NCBI GenBank assembly: GCA_020859755.1
Contig: JAJBVP010000248.1
Coordinates: 1 to 39,844, forward strand
Length of the DNA: 39,844 nucleotides
Reading direction: 5' to 3'
Source of the DNA: Bacteroidales bacterium
Lineage (GTDB): Bacteria; Bacteroidota; Bacteroidia; Bacteroidales; Muribaculaceae
Every line of letters starts with the position of its first letter. Positions within the stretch are counted from its first letter, which is position 1. The notes under the pieces were generated by a model, which worked only from the letters and a program-made list of their open reading frames with translations, made no database searches and was not told where the DNA came from. Below are positions 27,893 to 36,662 of the stretch, piece by piece. The translations under genes were made by a program, and so were the position numbers.

Positions 27893-28957
27893 ATGACACT
27901 GAAAAATATATTAGTTGCGGCCGCTGGGGCGACGCTGATGGCGGCTTGCTCAACCCAACCGCGTTTCACCGTCGAAGGCACCATAGCCGGGGCCGATGGC
28001 GACCAACTGATCCTTGAAGCCTCTCACAACGGCTCATGGTGGGGCGTCGACACCACCGAGGTGGGCAAGAACGGCCAGTTTAAATTCCGCGCCGACGCTG
28101 CCGGCTATCCCGACATCTACCGCTTGCGCCTGGGCTCCGAGATGATCTACTTCCCCGTCGACTCCATCGAGACTGTTTCAATCACTGCCGACAAGGCCGC
28201 GTTCTCCACGAAATACACCCTGAGGGGTACTGCCGCCGCCGAAGCCGTGGCGCGTGTCGACTCCATCCTGCGCGTCAACCAGCCTGTCGATTCGGTCACC
28301 AAGCGCTCGCTCAGCCAGATCGCCCTTGCCGACCCCGCGGGAATCGTGGCCTATTACATTATCCAAAAGACAGTTAACGGCGTGCCGCTTTACAATCCCG
28401 CCAACCGCCAGGACCTGCGTGTGATCGGGGCTGTGGCCAACTGCTACACCCAGCAACGCCCCATGGACCCGCGCACCGAGTACCTCAAATCGCTTTACCT
28501 GCGCAACCGCAAGGCTGGATTGGCACAAGCCGACACAATGGTTGTAGCCGCCCTGCCCCTGATTGATTTCGCCCTTGGCGACGAGACGGGTACCGTACAC
28601 AACCTCAGCCAGATAGCCTCAAAAGGCAACGTCGTGCTGCTCAATTTCACGGTCTACAACGCCGACGGTTCCCCCGAGTTCAACCGCCTGCTCGCCAACC
28701 TCTACGAGCAAAAACACTCGCAAGGCCTTGAAATCGTGCAAGTAGCCGTTGACGACGACCAATTCGCCTGGGCCAATTCGGCCAAAAACATCCCCTGGAT
28801 TGCCCTCTACGCCCCCGAGACCACCCGCGCCAAGGTGCTCATGAGCTACAACGTGGTCGACATCCCCACGTCGTTCATTATCAACCGTCAGGGCGAGCTC
28901 GTCGAGCGCGTTGACGACCCCGAGAAGCTCCCGGCGGCGGTCAACCGTTACCTCTAA
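27893..28957 (+). CDS. DUF4369/thioredoxin-fold (TlpA-like) lipoprotein lacking a CxxC motif
   Basis: Lipobox LMAAC; N-terminal DUF4369-like beta domain (FTVEGTIAGADGDQLILEA); C-terminal AhpC/TSA-like fold, with TVYNADGSPEF where CxxC is expected. Confidence 0.78.
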   Translation: MTLKNILVAAAGATLMAACSTQPRFTVEGTIAGADGDQLILEASHNGSWWGVDTTEVGKNGQFKFRADAAGYPDIYRLRLGSEMIYFPVDSIETVSITADKAAFSTKYTLRGTAAAEAVARVDSILRVNQPVDSVTKRSLSQIALADPAGIVAYYIIQKTVNGVPLYNPANRQDLRVIGAVANCYTQQRPMDPRTEYLKSLYLRNRKAGLAQADTMVVAALPLIDFALGDETGTVHNLSQIASKGNVVLLNFTVYNADGSPEFNRLLANLYEQKHSQGLEIVQVAVDDDQFAWANSAKNIPWIALYAPETTRAKVLMSYNVVDIPTSFIINRQGELVERVDDPEKLPAAVNRYL

Positions 28958-28973
28958 TCACGTTTCCAAGGGA

Positions 28974-30131
28974 ATGCGCATCCTCCTATTTGGCGACGCC
29001 AGTGGATTCCATGCTACCCTTGCCAAAGGGTTGAAAGCCCTTGGCCATGAGGTGGTTGTGGCATCCCATGGCAGCTACTGGATGGATACCCCGCGCGACA
29101 TCGACCTGCGCCGCGGCAACGGGAAAATCGGAGGGGCCATTCTGTGGGCCAGGATCAGCACCATCCTGAGCCGCCACCTCAAGGGTTACGACATCGTGGC
29201 GATCACCAACCCCGTGCTTGTGGAGCAGCGTCCCAATAGATGTAAAGTGTTGTTTGACAGGTTAAAGCGTGACAACGGCGCTGTCGTCTTGACCGCTCTG
29301 GGCACCGACACCCCCTACGTGGAGATGTGTGTCGACCCGTCCCATCCCCTCCGATACAACGAGTGGCGACTTCCCGACGGCTCCCCCTCGCCCTACGCTG
29401 TCGAGCATCCCGAGATACTCCAGGCGTGGCTCCGTGACCCCCTGCGCGACCTTTGCCGCCACGTCTACGACCACGTCGACGGCGTGGTGACCGCCCTCTA
29501 CGAGTACCACCTCTCGGCCTCCCGCTGGCTCCCCGCCTCAAAACTCGCCTACGGAGGCATCCCCGTTGAGATCAACAAACAAGGAGCATGGGCGCCCTCG
29601 CCCGCGCATACCAAAAAAGGATCGTCATCGCCCTCGCCCGCGCGCAAAATTACCCTCTTCCTGGGGCGCCATCGCTCCCGCATCGCCGAGAAAGGTACCG
29701 ACCGCCTCGAATGGGTAGTGCGCGAGGTAAACCGCCTTCGCCCCGACAAAACCCAAGTGCAAGTGGTGGAGAATGTGCCCTTTGAGCAGTATTCCCGAAT
29801 GCTTGCCGATGCCGATATCGTATTCGACCAACTCTACTCCTACACCCCCGCCACCAACGCCCTGATGGCCATGGCACGAGGCCAACTGGCCGTGTCGGGT
29901 GGCGAGCCTGAGTATTACCAATTCATTGGCCACGAGGGCGTTAAGCCCATTGTCAACATAATCCCCGGACGAGAGCAAGATACAGTAAACCAGCTGGTGA
30001 AGCTGATCGACTCCCCCAATGATCTTTACGACCTGCGTGTGGCCAGCCGTGAATTTGTCGAGGCCCACAACTCGCTTGACGTCGTCGCCCGCCGCTTCGC
30101 AACCTCCTACGAAAATATCCTAAACGAGTAG
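28974..30131 (+). CDS. Glycosyltransferase (GT1/GT4-like)
   Basis: MRILLFGDASGFHATLAKGLKALGHEVVVASHG; C-terminal GRHRSRIAEKGTDRLEW...DIVFDQLYSYTPATNALMAMARGQLAVSGG. Confidence 0.82.
   Translation: MRILLFGDASGFHATLAKGLKALGHEVVVASHGSYWMDTPRDIDLRRGNGKIGGAILWARISTILSRHLKGYDIVAITNPVLVEQRPNRCKVLFDRLKRDNGAVVLTALGTDTPYVEMCVDPSHPLRYNEWRLPDGSPSPYAVEHPEILQAWLRDPLRDLCRHVYDHVDGVVTALYEYHLSASRWLPASKLAYGGIPVEINKQGAWAPSPAHTKKGSSSPSPARKITLFLGRHRSRIAEKGTDRLEWVVREVNRLRPDKTQVQVVENVPFEQYSRMLADADIVFDQLYSYTPATNALMAMARGQLAVSGGEPEYYQFIGHEGVKPIVNIIPGREQDTVNQLVKLIDSPNDLYDLRVASREFVEAHNSLDVVARRFATSYENILNE
29575..29643. repeat. Repeat-derived insertion in the glycosyltransferase linker; contains a 15-bp direct repeat CGCCCTCGCCCGCGC
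   Basis: Direct repeat at 29593-29607 and 29629-29643 (36-bp period, in frame); 5' part matches intergenic 26983-27005 in 22/23 positions. Confidence 0.75.
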
Positions 30132-31058
30132 CCAACTGAGGTGACCGGCACCGGGGAGGCCCGTCGAGGTGTAACGGAAAACGATGCGCATGGCTCGGCG
30201 TAGCCCACGGTCGTCGATTCCATCAAGACGCTTGCTTAAGTCCTCCTTACCCAACGGCGAACCCTCCTTATGGTACATCCCAAATACCACCGCGCGACGC
30301 AATTCAACAAGCCGCATGGCCCGGCGACGCTCCTTTTCGGTCATCGCTGTGGAGGCCAACACCTCGATACAGCGATCGAGAGCCTTTTCCCACCATCCCC
30401 GGCGGTCGATGTACCTCAGTCCGGTAATCGACTCTTCCTGAGGATAAACGTCAACGGTATCCGGTCCAGGGAGGAATACAGTGTTGGGATTTTTGGACAA
30501 CACCCTCAGCCCCGAGACGTAATCGTCCCATTGCCTTAGATCCTCATCCCACACTCCCGGCGGCAGCAACTCGCGACGGGCCGCATAGCGCTGCGAGGCC
30601 AGCGAGCCGTGCAACAGATGACGCTCGATGTCGCTTCTCCCCGACATGTGCTTTTGGCGAGAGAAACGGCCTCCCACGACGTTGATATCCCACCAAAGCA
30701 AGGCCGCATCGGGGTGGGCCGCGATGCCGTGTGCCACTCTTTCGATATGCCCTGGGCGCATGGTGTCGTCGCTGTCGAAATGCATCACCCATTGGCTTTC
30801 CACGTGTCGCAATCCCTCATTGCGGGCGCAAGCGGCTCCTGGCTTGCGACATTCCACCACCTTGACATCCATCCCCTTGCGTTCCATCTCCATAGCCCAA
30901 TCCTGAGCCACCGAGAGGGAGGAGTCGGTCGAGGCGTTGTCGACGATCACTACCCTCCGAGGCTTCACCGTTTGGGCCTCAATAGAGCGCAACGTGCGAC
31001 CCAACAGCTCGGTGCGGTTGTACACGGGGATAATGACGGTGATGTCGGCGGCTTCCAT
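30120..31058 (-). CDS. Glycosyltransferase family 2
   Basis: DITVIIPVYNRTELLGRTLRSIEAQTVKPRRVVIVDNASTDSS...HFDSDDTMRPGHIE. Confidence 0.93.
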   Translation of the reverse strand: MEAADITVIIPVYNRTELLGRTLRSIEAQTVKPRRVVIVDNASTDSSLSVAQDWAMEMERKGMDVKVVECRKPGAACARNEGLRHVESQWVMHFDSDDTMRPGHIERVAHGIAAHPDAALLWWDINVVGGRFSRQKHMSGRSDIERHLLHGSLASQRYAARRELLPPGVWDEDLRQWDDYVSGLRVLSKNPNTVFLPGPDTVDVYPQEESITGLRYIDRRGWWEKALDRCIEVLASTAMTEKERRRAMRLVELRRAVVFGMYHKEGSPLGKEDLSKRLDGIDDRGLRRAMRIVFRYTSTGLPGAGHLSWLLV

Positions 31059-31068
31059 TCAGGCGGGA

Positions 31069-32388
31069 TTATTTCTCGCGCATGAACACGTTGATGGGCG
31101 TGCCCGTGAAGTCCCAGTTCTCGCGAATCTTGTTCTCCAAGTAGCGGCGATAAGGCTCCTTTACCCACTGCGGCAGGTTGCAGAAGAAGATAAACGTGGG
31201 CACGCTGGAGCCTTTCAGCATCGTCACATATTTGATCTTCACGAATTTGCCCTTGTTGGCTGGTGGCGGGTAGGCCGCGATGGCCTCGAGCATCACCTTG
31301 TTGAGCTGAGAGGTGGGCACGATGCGGTGGCGGTTGTTGTACACCTCCATGGCCGTCTCGAGCACCTTGAAGATGCGCTGCTTGGTCAACGCCGAGGTGA
31401 ACAGGATGGGGAAATCGGTGAACGGGGCGAAACGCTTGCGGATGGCCGTTTCGAAGGTCTTGATAGCCTCCTGCGACTTGTCCTCAACCAGGTCCCACTT
31501 GTTGACGCACACCACCAATCCTTTCTTGTTCTTCTGGATCAACGAGAAGATGTTAAGGTCTTGATTCTCAATGCCGCGGGTAGCGTCGATCATAAGGATG
31601 CACACGTCGCTGGCCTCGATGGCGCGGATCGAGCGGATCACCGAGTAGTACTCGATGTCCTCGTTCACCTTGTTCTTGCGCCGGATGCCTGCCGTGTCGA
31701 CCAGGTAGAAGTCGAAGCCAAACTTGTTGTAGCGCGTGTAGATCGAGTCGCGGGTCGTTCCGGCGATGTCGGTGACGATGTTGCGCTCCTCGCCTATGAA
31801 CGAGTTGATCAGCGACGATTTGCCCGCGTTGGGACGGCCCACGATGGCGAATTTGGGGATGTCGGCCAGGTTGTCCTCCTCATCCTCTGGTTTCTCGGGA
31901 AGCAGCTTGACCACCTCATCGAGCAGGTCGCCCGTGCCGAAGCCGCTCACCGCCGACACCGGGTAGGGATCACCCAGCCCCAGCTTGTAGAACTCGGGCA
32001 CGTTGTACAGCCAGTCGTTGGAATCAACCTTGTTGGCCACCAGGGTCACCGGCTTCTTCGATTTGCGCAGGATCTCGGCCACGTGATCGTCAAGGTCGGT
32101 AACCCCGTTCATGGCGTCGACCACGAAGAGAATCTCGTCGGCCTGCTCGATGGCCAGGGCCACCTGCTTGTTGATTTCGGCCTCAAACACGTCGTCGCTG
32201 TTGACCACCCAACCGCCGGTGTCGACAATCGAAAACTCTTTGCCGTTCCAATCGACCTTGCCATACTGGCGGTCGCGTGTCGTGCCCGCCGTCTCGTCAA
32301 CAATTGCTTGACGCGACTGGGTGAGGCGGTTGAAAAGGGTGGATTTCCCCACATTGGGGCGCCCTACGATGGCTACTAATTGTCCCAT
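31069..32388 (-). CDS. der: Ribosome biogenesis GTPase Der (EngA)
   Basis: Two GTPase domains: [19 protein letters not shown] and [24 protein letters not shown]-like C-terminus. Confidence 0.97.
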   Translation of the reverse strand: MGQLVAIVGRPNVGKSTLFNRLTQSRQAIVDETAGTTRDRQYGKVDWNGKEFSIVDTGGWVVNSDDVFEAEINKQVALAIEQADEILFVVDAMNGVTDLDDHVAEILRKSKKPVTLVANKVDSNDWLYNVPEFYKLGLGDPYPVSAVSGFGTGDLLDEVVKLLPEKPEDEEDNLADIPKFAIVGRPNAGKSSLINSFIGEERNIVTDIAGTTRDSIYTRYNKFGFDFYLVDTAGIRRKNKVNEDIEYYSVIRSIRAIEASDVCILMIDATRGIENQDLNIFSLIQKNKKGLVVCVNKWDLVEDKSQEAIKTFETAIRKRFAPFTDFPILFTSALTKQRIFKVLETAMEVYNNRHRIVPTSQLNKVMLEAIAAYPPPANKGKFVKIKYVTMLKGSSVPTFIFFCNLPQWVKEPYRRYLENKIRENWDFTGTPINVFMREK

Positions 32389-32426
32389 TATATCATTCTT
32401 TTTCGCGAAATTACTAAAAAAATTTA

Positions 32427-32543
32427 AGTTTTAAGGAGTTAGGAGTTTTAAGGAGTTAGAAGATTTGAGAGGTATCGGCCAGTGGAATCAGGCGATTGGA
32501 AAACTTCTGCTAATTCCTAAAAACTACTAATTCCTGAAAAACT
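32427..32543. repeat. Dyad of paired 17-bp repeats between era and der
   Basis: AGTTTTAAGGAGTTAGG/AGTTTTAAGGAGTTAGA (32427-32460) and, in inverted sense, CTAATTCCTAAAAACTA/CTAATTCCTGAAAAACT (32510-32543). Confidence 0.8.
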
Positions 32544-33505
32544 TAGTCGATGTACCCGAAGGCGCGCAGCTTGTTCTCGCGGTTGCGCCAATTGGCCTCG
32601 ACCTTTACGAAAAGCTCGAGATAAACCTTCTTGCCGAAGAACGCCTCGATGTCCTTGCGGGCCTCCATGCCCACCTTCTTCAATTTCGAGCCACCCTTGC
32701 CGATGAGGATCCCCTTCTGGGAGTTGCGCTCGACGTAGATGACGGCCATGATGTGGATGGCGCCCTCCTTCTCGTCAAATTTCTCAACGATCACCTCCAC
32801 GGAGTAGGGCACCTCCTTGTCGTAATTGGTAAGGATCTTCTCGCGGATAATCTCGGTGACGAAGAATCGCGCGGGCTTGTCGGTGAGGGCGTCCTTGCCG
32901 AAGTAGGGTGGCGACACGGGTAGCAGCTCCACGATGCGGCGCATCAGGTTGTCGGTGTTGAAATGCTCCTTGGCCGAAGTGGGGTAGATTTCAGCGTTGG
33001 GGAGCAACTTCTTCCACATGTCGACTATCTGCTCCAGCTCCTGTTGGCTCTTCACGAGATCGACCTTGTTGATCACCAGCAGCACGGGAATCTTCTCCTT
33101 GGCCACCTTGGCCAGGAAGTCGGCATTCTTGGTGGGATCCTCAACGACATCGGTCACGTAAAGGAGGATGTCGGCGTCGGTGAGTGCGCCCTCCGAGTAG
33201 CCCAGCATCTGCTCCTGCAACTTGTACTTGGGAGCGAGCACGCCCGGGGTGTCGGAGAACACTATCTGGTACTCGGGGGTGTTGACGATACCCATGATAC
33301 GGTGGCGGGTGGTCTGGGCCTTGGAGGTGATGATGCTCACGCGCTCGCCCACGAGGTCGTTCATCAGCGTCGACTTGCCCACGTTGGGGTTGCCCACGAT
33401 GTTGACAAAGCCCGCTTTATGTTGAGGAGTTGTCGAGGTGGACGGCTCTTGCTGCTCGTCGGTGTTAAGCTCTTGTTCCGTAGGGGTAGGAAGCTCTTTT
33501 TCCAT
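32543..33505 (-). CDS. era: GTPase Era
   Basis: [45 protein letters not shown]-terminal KH domain GILIGKGGSKLKKVG. Confidence 0.97.
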   Translation of the reverse strand: MEKELPTPTEQELNTDEQQEPSTSTTPQHKAGFVNIVGNPNVGKSTLMNDLVGERVSIITSKAQTTRHRIMGIVNTPEYQIVFSDTPGVLAPKYKLQEQMLGYSEGALTDADILLYVTDVVEDPTKNADFLAKVAKEKIPVLLVINKVDLVKSQQELEQIVDMWKKLLPNAEIYPTSAKEHFNTDNLMRRIVELLPVSPPYFGKDALTDKPARFFVTEIIREKILTNYDKEVPYSVEVIVEKFDEKEGAIHIMAVIYVERNSQKGILIGKGGSKLKKVGMEARKDIEAFFGKKVYLELFVKVEANWRNRENKLRAFGYID

Positions 33506-33537
33506 ATTGATAGTTTTTAGAAGTTACACTATCTTGT

Positions 33538-33570
33538 AAACAAAAATAGCACCTTAAAAGATGCTATTTT
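33538..33570 (-). terminator. Hairpin between fabH and era
   Basis: AAAATAGCA...TGCTATTTT with A/T-rich flanks; minus-strand stem is followed by TTGTTT. Confidence 0.6.
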
Positions 33571-33607
33571 AGTGTTTTTTATTGAACGGGGCCTTAACTG
33601 CGACCGG

Positions 33608-34588
33608 TTAAAGGTCCCAGATGATGTACATGGCGCCCCAAGTGAAGCCGGCACCGAAGGCGGTGAGGACAATCTTGTCGCCGGGCTTGAGCTGGCTCTT
33701 GAACTCGTCCAAGCAGATGGGAATCGACGCGGCCGAGGTGTTGCCCACGTGCTCGATGTTGACAAGCACCTTCTCGCGGGCGATTCCGGCACGGTCGGCC
33801 ACGGCCTCGATGATACGGAGGTTGGCCTGGTGGGGCACGAGGTAGTCGACGTCGTCAACCGAGAGGTTGTTTCGCTTCATGATGTCGAGCGAGGAGGTCA
33901 ACATGTCGGTTACGGCGTGCTTGTACACCTGACGGCCCTCTTGGTACACGAAGTGCTCGCGGGCGTCAACGGTCTCGTGGGTGGCGGGATGAGCCGAGCC
34001 GCCGGCTTTCATCAGCAGGTGCTCGAGGCCCGAGCCGTCGACGTGGAAGATACCGTCGATCACGCCCACAGGCTTGTCGGTAGGCTCAACGAGCACGGCT
34101 CCTGCGCCGTCGCCGAAGAGGGGGCATGTCGAGCGGTCCTCGTAGTTGGTCATCGACGACATCTTCTCGGCTGCGACGACAATCACCTTCTTGCGCATAC
34201 CGCAACGCACGTAGGCCGCGGCGTCCTCCAGGGCGACGATGAAACCGGCGCAAGCGGCCTGGATGTCATAGCCGTAAGCCTTGCGCAGGTGGCATTTTTC
34301 GGCTATTACCGAGGCGGTGGAGGGGAAGCGGTAGTCGGGGTTGGATGTGGCGCAGATAATCAAGTCGACCTCCTCAGGCTTGGTGCCCGTGTCGGCCAAC
34401 AGACGGTTGACGGCCTGCTCGCCCAGATAGGACGAGCCCTCGCCGTTTTTCAAAATGCGGCGCTCTTTAATACCTACGCGAGTGGTGATCCACTCGTCGT
34501 TTGTGTCGACGATTTTCGACAACATCTCGTTGTCGAGGATATCATCGGGGATGTAGGAGGAGATTCCAGCGATCCTTGCGTTGTACAT
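33608..34588 (-). CDS. fabH: 3-oxoacyl-[acyl-carrier-protein] synthase III (KAS III)
   Basis: ARIAGISSYIPDDILDNEMLSKIVDTNDEWITTRVGIKERRI; AACAGF active site; LVPHQANLRIIEAV; GNTSAASIP. Start at MYNARIAG. Confidence 0.96.
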   Translation of the reverse strand: MYNARIAGISSYIPDDILDNEMLSKIVDTNDEWITTRVGIKERRILKNGEGSSYLGEQAVNRLLADTGTKPEEVDLIICATSNPDYRFPSTASVIAEKCHLRKAYGYDIQAACAGFIVALEDAAAYVRCGMRKKVIVVAAEKMSSMTNYEDRSTCPLFGDGAGAVLVEPTDKPVGVIDGIFHVDGSGLEHLLMKAGGSAHPATHETVDAREHFVYQEGRQVYKHAVTDMLTSSLDIMKRNNLSVDDVDYLVPHQANLRIIEAVADRAGIAREKVLVNIEHVGNTSAASIPICLDEFKSQLKPGDKIVLTAFGAGFTWGAMYIIWDL

Positions 34589-34754
34589 TATTGGAAAAAT
34601 GGGTTGTGGATTGGTGACAATAATTGGGGTATGTATACACGACAACACCCCCAGGGATCCGTAGGCCTTGCTTAGCGCTTGCCGATTCGATCACCCCGGG
34701 AGAGCGGAGGGTTGCCGATGAAGAGGCTTGTGGATCAAAGTGATCCCTGCTGGA

Positions 34755-34940
34755 TTACACAGCCGCGAATTTCTCGATGGCGAGCTTGCCGCGATAGTAA
34801 CCGCACTCGTTGCAAACGGTGTGGTAGATGTGCCATGCGCCGCAGTTGGGGCAAACGGCGAGCGTGGGCATAGCGGCCTTGTCGTGGGTGCGACGCTTGG
34901 CGGTGCGGGTCTTGGATTGCTTTCGTTTAGGATGTGCCAT
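34755..34940 (-). CDS. rpmF: 50S ribosomal protein L32
   Basis: MAHPKRKQSKTRTAKRRTHDKA...CPNCGAWHIYHTVCNECGYYRGK. Confidence 0.97.
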   Translation of the reverse strand: MAHPKRKQSKTRTAKRRTHDKAAMPTLAVCPNCGAWHIYHTVCNECGYYRGKLAIEKFAAV

Positions 34941-34969
34941 TTCTTATTTAATCTTTTATTGTTAATATA

Positions 34970-35533
34970 TCAATTGAGGTCCTTGAGGGCGTCCCAGCGC
35001 GGGTCGGTGGGAGCCTCTTCGGTGCTGTCTATTTGGTCGATTTCGTCGAGCAACTCGTCCTCCATCTCGTCGCCCGACGTGCGAGCGCGGTGTTTCTTGA
35101 GCATCGCGCTCATGGCGCGGTTGCACTTGCCCAGGGGATGCACGTGGCGCGCCGGGATGGCCAGCACCACCGTGTCGTAAATCATGTAGGCCACGTTGAG
35201 GTAGTTGTCGCTCTCGGGGATCTCCAGGATGTCGTCCGAGTCGTCGTTGTAATCCTCGCCGTATTTCACGCCGATGTGGTAAGTGGCCTCGATTGGAAGC
35301 ACGAGGTCGTCAAGGCAACGGTCGCACAAGAGGGTCACCTCGCCGTTGATGGCGAAATTGAGGTCGTAGAGGTCGCCCTTGTGGGTAGCAGTCAACGACA
35401 CGGTGAGGTCGGCACCCTTGACGTCGGTATTCTCCATGTTCTCGAAGAACGTCTTGTCGAGGTGATACTCAATCTCTTCGGTGCCTTGGGGCATCGATTT
35501 TAGCTGGATCTTGAATTGCGAAAACTTTCCCAC
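34970..35533 (-). CDS. YceD/DUF177 family protein
   Basis: LLCDRCLDDLVLPIEATYHIGVKYGE...; directly upstream of rpmF, the typical neighbourhood. Confidence 0.9.
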   Translation of the reverse strand: MGKFSQFKIQLKSMPQGTEEIEYHLDKTFFENMENTDVKGADLTVSLTATHKGDLYDLNFAINGEVTLLCDRCLDDLVLPIEATYHIGVKYGEDYNDDSDDILEIPESDNYLNVAYMIYDTVVLAIPARHVHPLGKCNRAMSAMLKKHRARTSGDEMEDELLDEIDQIDSTEEAPTDPRWDALKDLN

Positions 35534-35570
35534 GGAGGTGTTGGTTTACGAGTTGGTTGAAAAAACTTTG

Positions 35571-35578
35571 CAAAGTTA
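35571..35578 (-). promoter_or_regulatory. -7 box TAACTTTG for the DUF177-rpmF-fabH operon
   Basis: Reverse complement of CAAAGTTA, ~40 nt upstream of the DUF177 start. Confidence 0.55.
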
Positions 35579-35631
35579 GCGTTTTCCCGCGAAACTACCA
35601 ACTTTTTTCACAATTTAGCCTTTTTTCACCT

Positions 35632-36573
35632 TCACCTCCTTGGCTCGTGGCGCTTGCGGGCGGGGAGGGAAATGAGGAACTGGCGCAGGAGCCGCATCAG
35701 GGGGGCGGAGAGGATGATCAGGACAACCGAGACGATGACAAGGGCGACACCGAGGATGGCGCCGGGGCTCAGGCGCTCCCCGAAAGCGAGAATCCCCACC
35801 GCCAGGGCGGTGACCGGCTCGAGCGCGCCGAGGATGGAGGTGGGGATGGAGCCGATGTCGAGGATGGCGACCGTCATGGTCAAGAGGGAGACGACCGTGG
35901 GGAAAATGGCCAATCCGGCAACGTCGATCCAGGCCTCGGCGCATAGCGGGACGGGCTGCAGGGAGAACAGTCCGTCGAGCTGGACCACGAATACGAGTAT
36001 GCCGAATACCATGGAGTAAAAGGTGATTTTCAGAGTGTTGAGACGGCGCAGACAGCTTTTGTTGACCATTACCATGTAGATGGCGTAGGAGATGGCCGAT
36101 AGCAGGACAACCACCACTCCCCAGAGGTTGACCCCATCGCCGTCACCCTCGCCGTGGCCGAGCATGACGATGCCGACGATGGCCAGGGCGATAGCCGCGA
36201 CGGTGACCACCGAGACCCGCTCGCCAAACATCACGACCATCATGATGGTGACGAACACGGGGTAGACGAACAGGATGGTGGAAGCGATGCCCACGTCCAT
36301 CAGGTTGTAGCTTTGGAAGAGGAAGAGGGAAGAGAGGGCGAAGAGGATGCCGGCCACAAGCGCAACGGGTAGCTCTTTCCATGTCAACCGGAAATCGTGC
36401 CCCTTGTAGAGCATGAGTGCCCCGAGTATCAATGCGGCCACGAGGTAGCGGTAGAACAGCACCGACGGGACCTCCATGCCCATAAGGGCGAGAGGCCGAG
36501 CGAACAGGGGGTTGAGGCCGTAGGTGACTGCACCCAGGACGCCCATCACATATCCACGCGCGCGGTGATTCAT
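35632..36573 (-). CDS. EamA/DMT family transporter
   Basis: 10-TM protein with duplicated EamA pattern (GVLGAVTYGLNPLFARPLA..., LWGVVVVLLSAISYAIYMV..., SILGALEPVTALAVGILAFGERL). Confidence 0.92.
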   Translation of the reverse strand: MNHRARGYVMGVLGAVTYGLNPLFARPLALMGMEVPSVLFYRYLVAALILGALMLYKGHDFRLTWKELPVALVAGILFALSSLFLFQSYNLMDVGIASTILFVYPVFVTIMMVVMFGERVSVVTVAAIALAIVGIVMLGHGEGDGDGVNLWGVVVVLLSAISYAIYMVMVNKSCLRRLNTLKITFYSMVFGILVFVVQLDGLFSLQPVPLCAEAWIDVAGLAIFPTVVSLLTMTVAILDIGSIPTSILGALEPVTALAVGILAFGERLSPGAILGVALVIVSVVLIILSAPLMRLLRQFLISLPARKRHEPRR

Positions 36574-36662
36574 TATTTATATAACAAATGAGAGGGAGGA
36601 GGGTTGAAAAAGGAGACGGGCCACAGGGGCCCGCCTCCGGGAAATTTTTTGAGGCGTCCAAG

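Noticed and set aside
30937-32379. 480-aa plus-strand ORF antisense to der
   Set aside because: Mirror of the Der coding sequence; V/L/H/D-rich nonsense translation.
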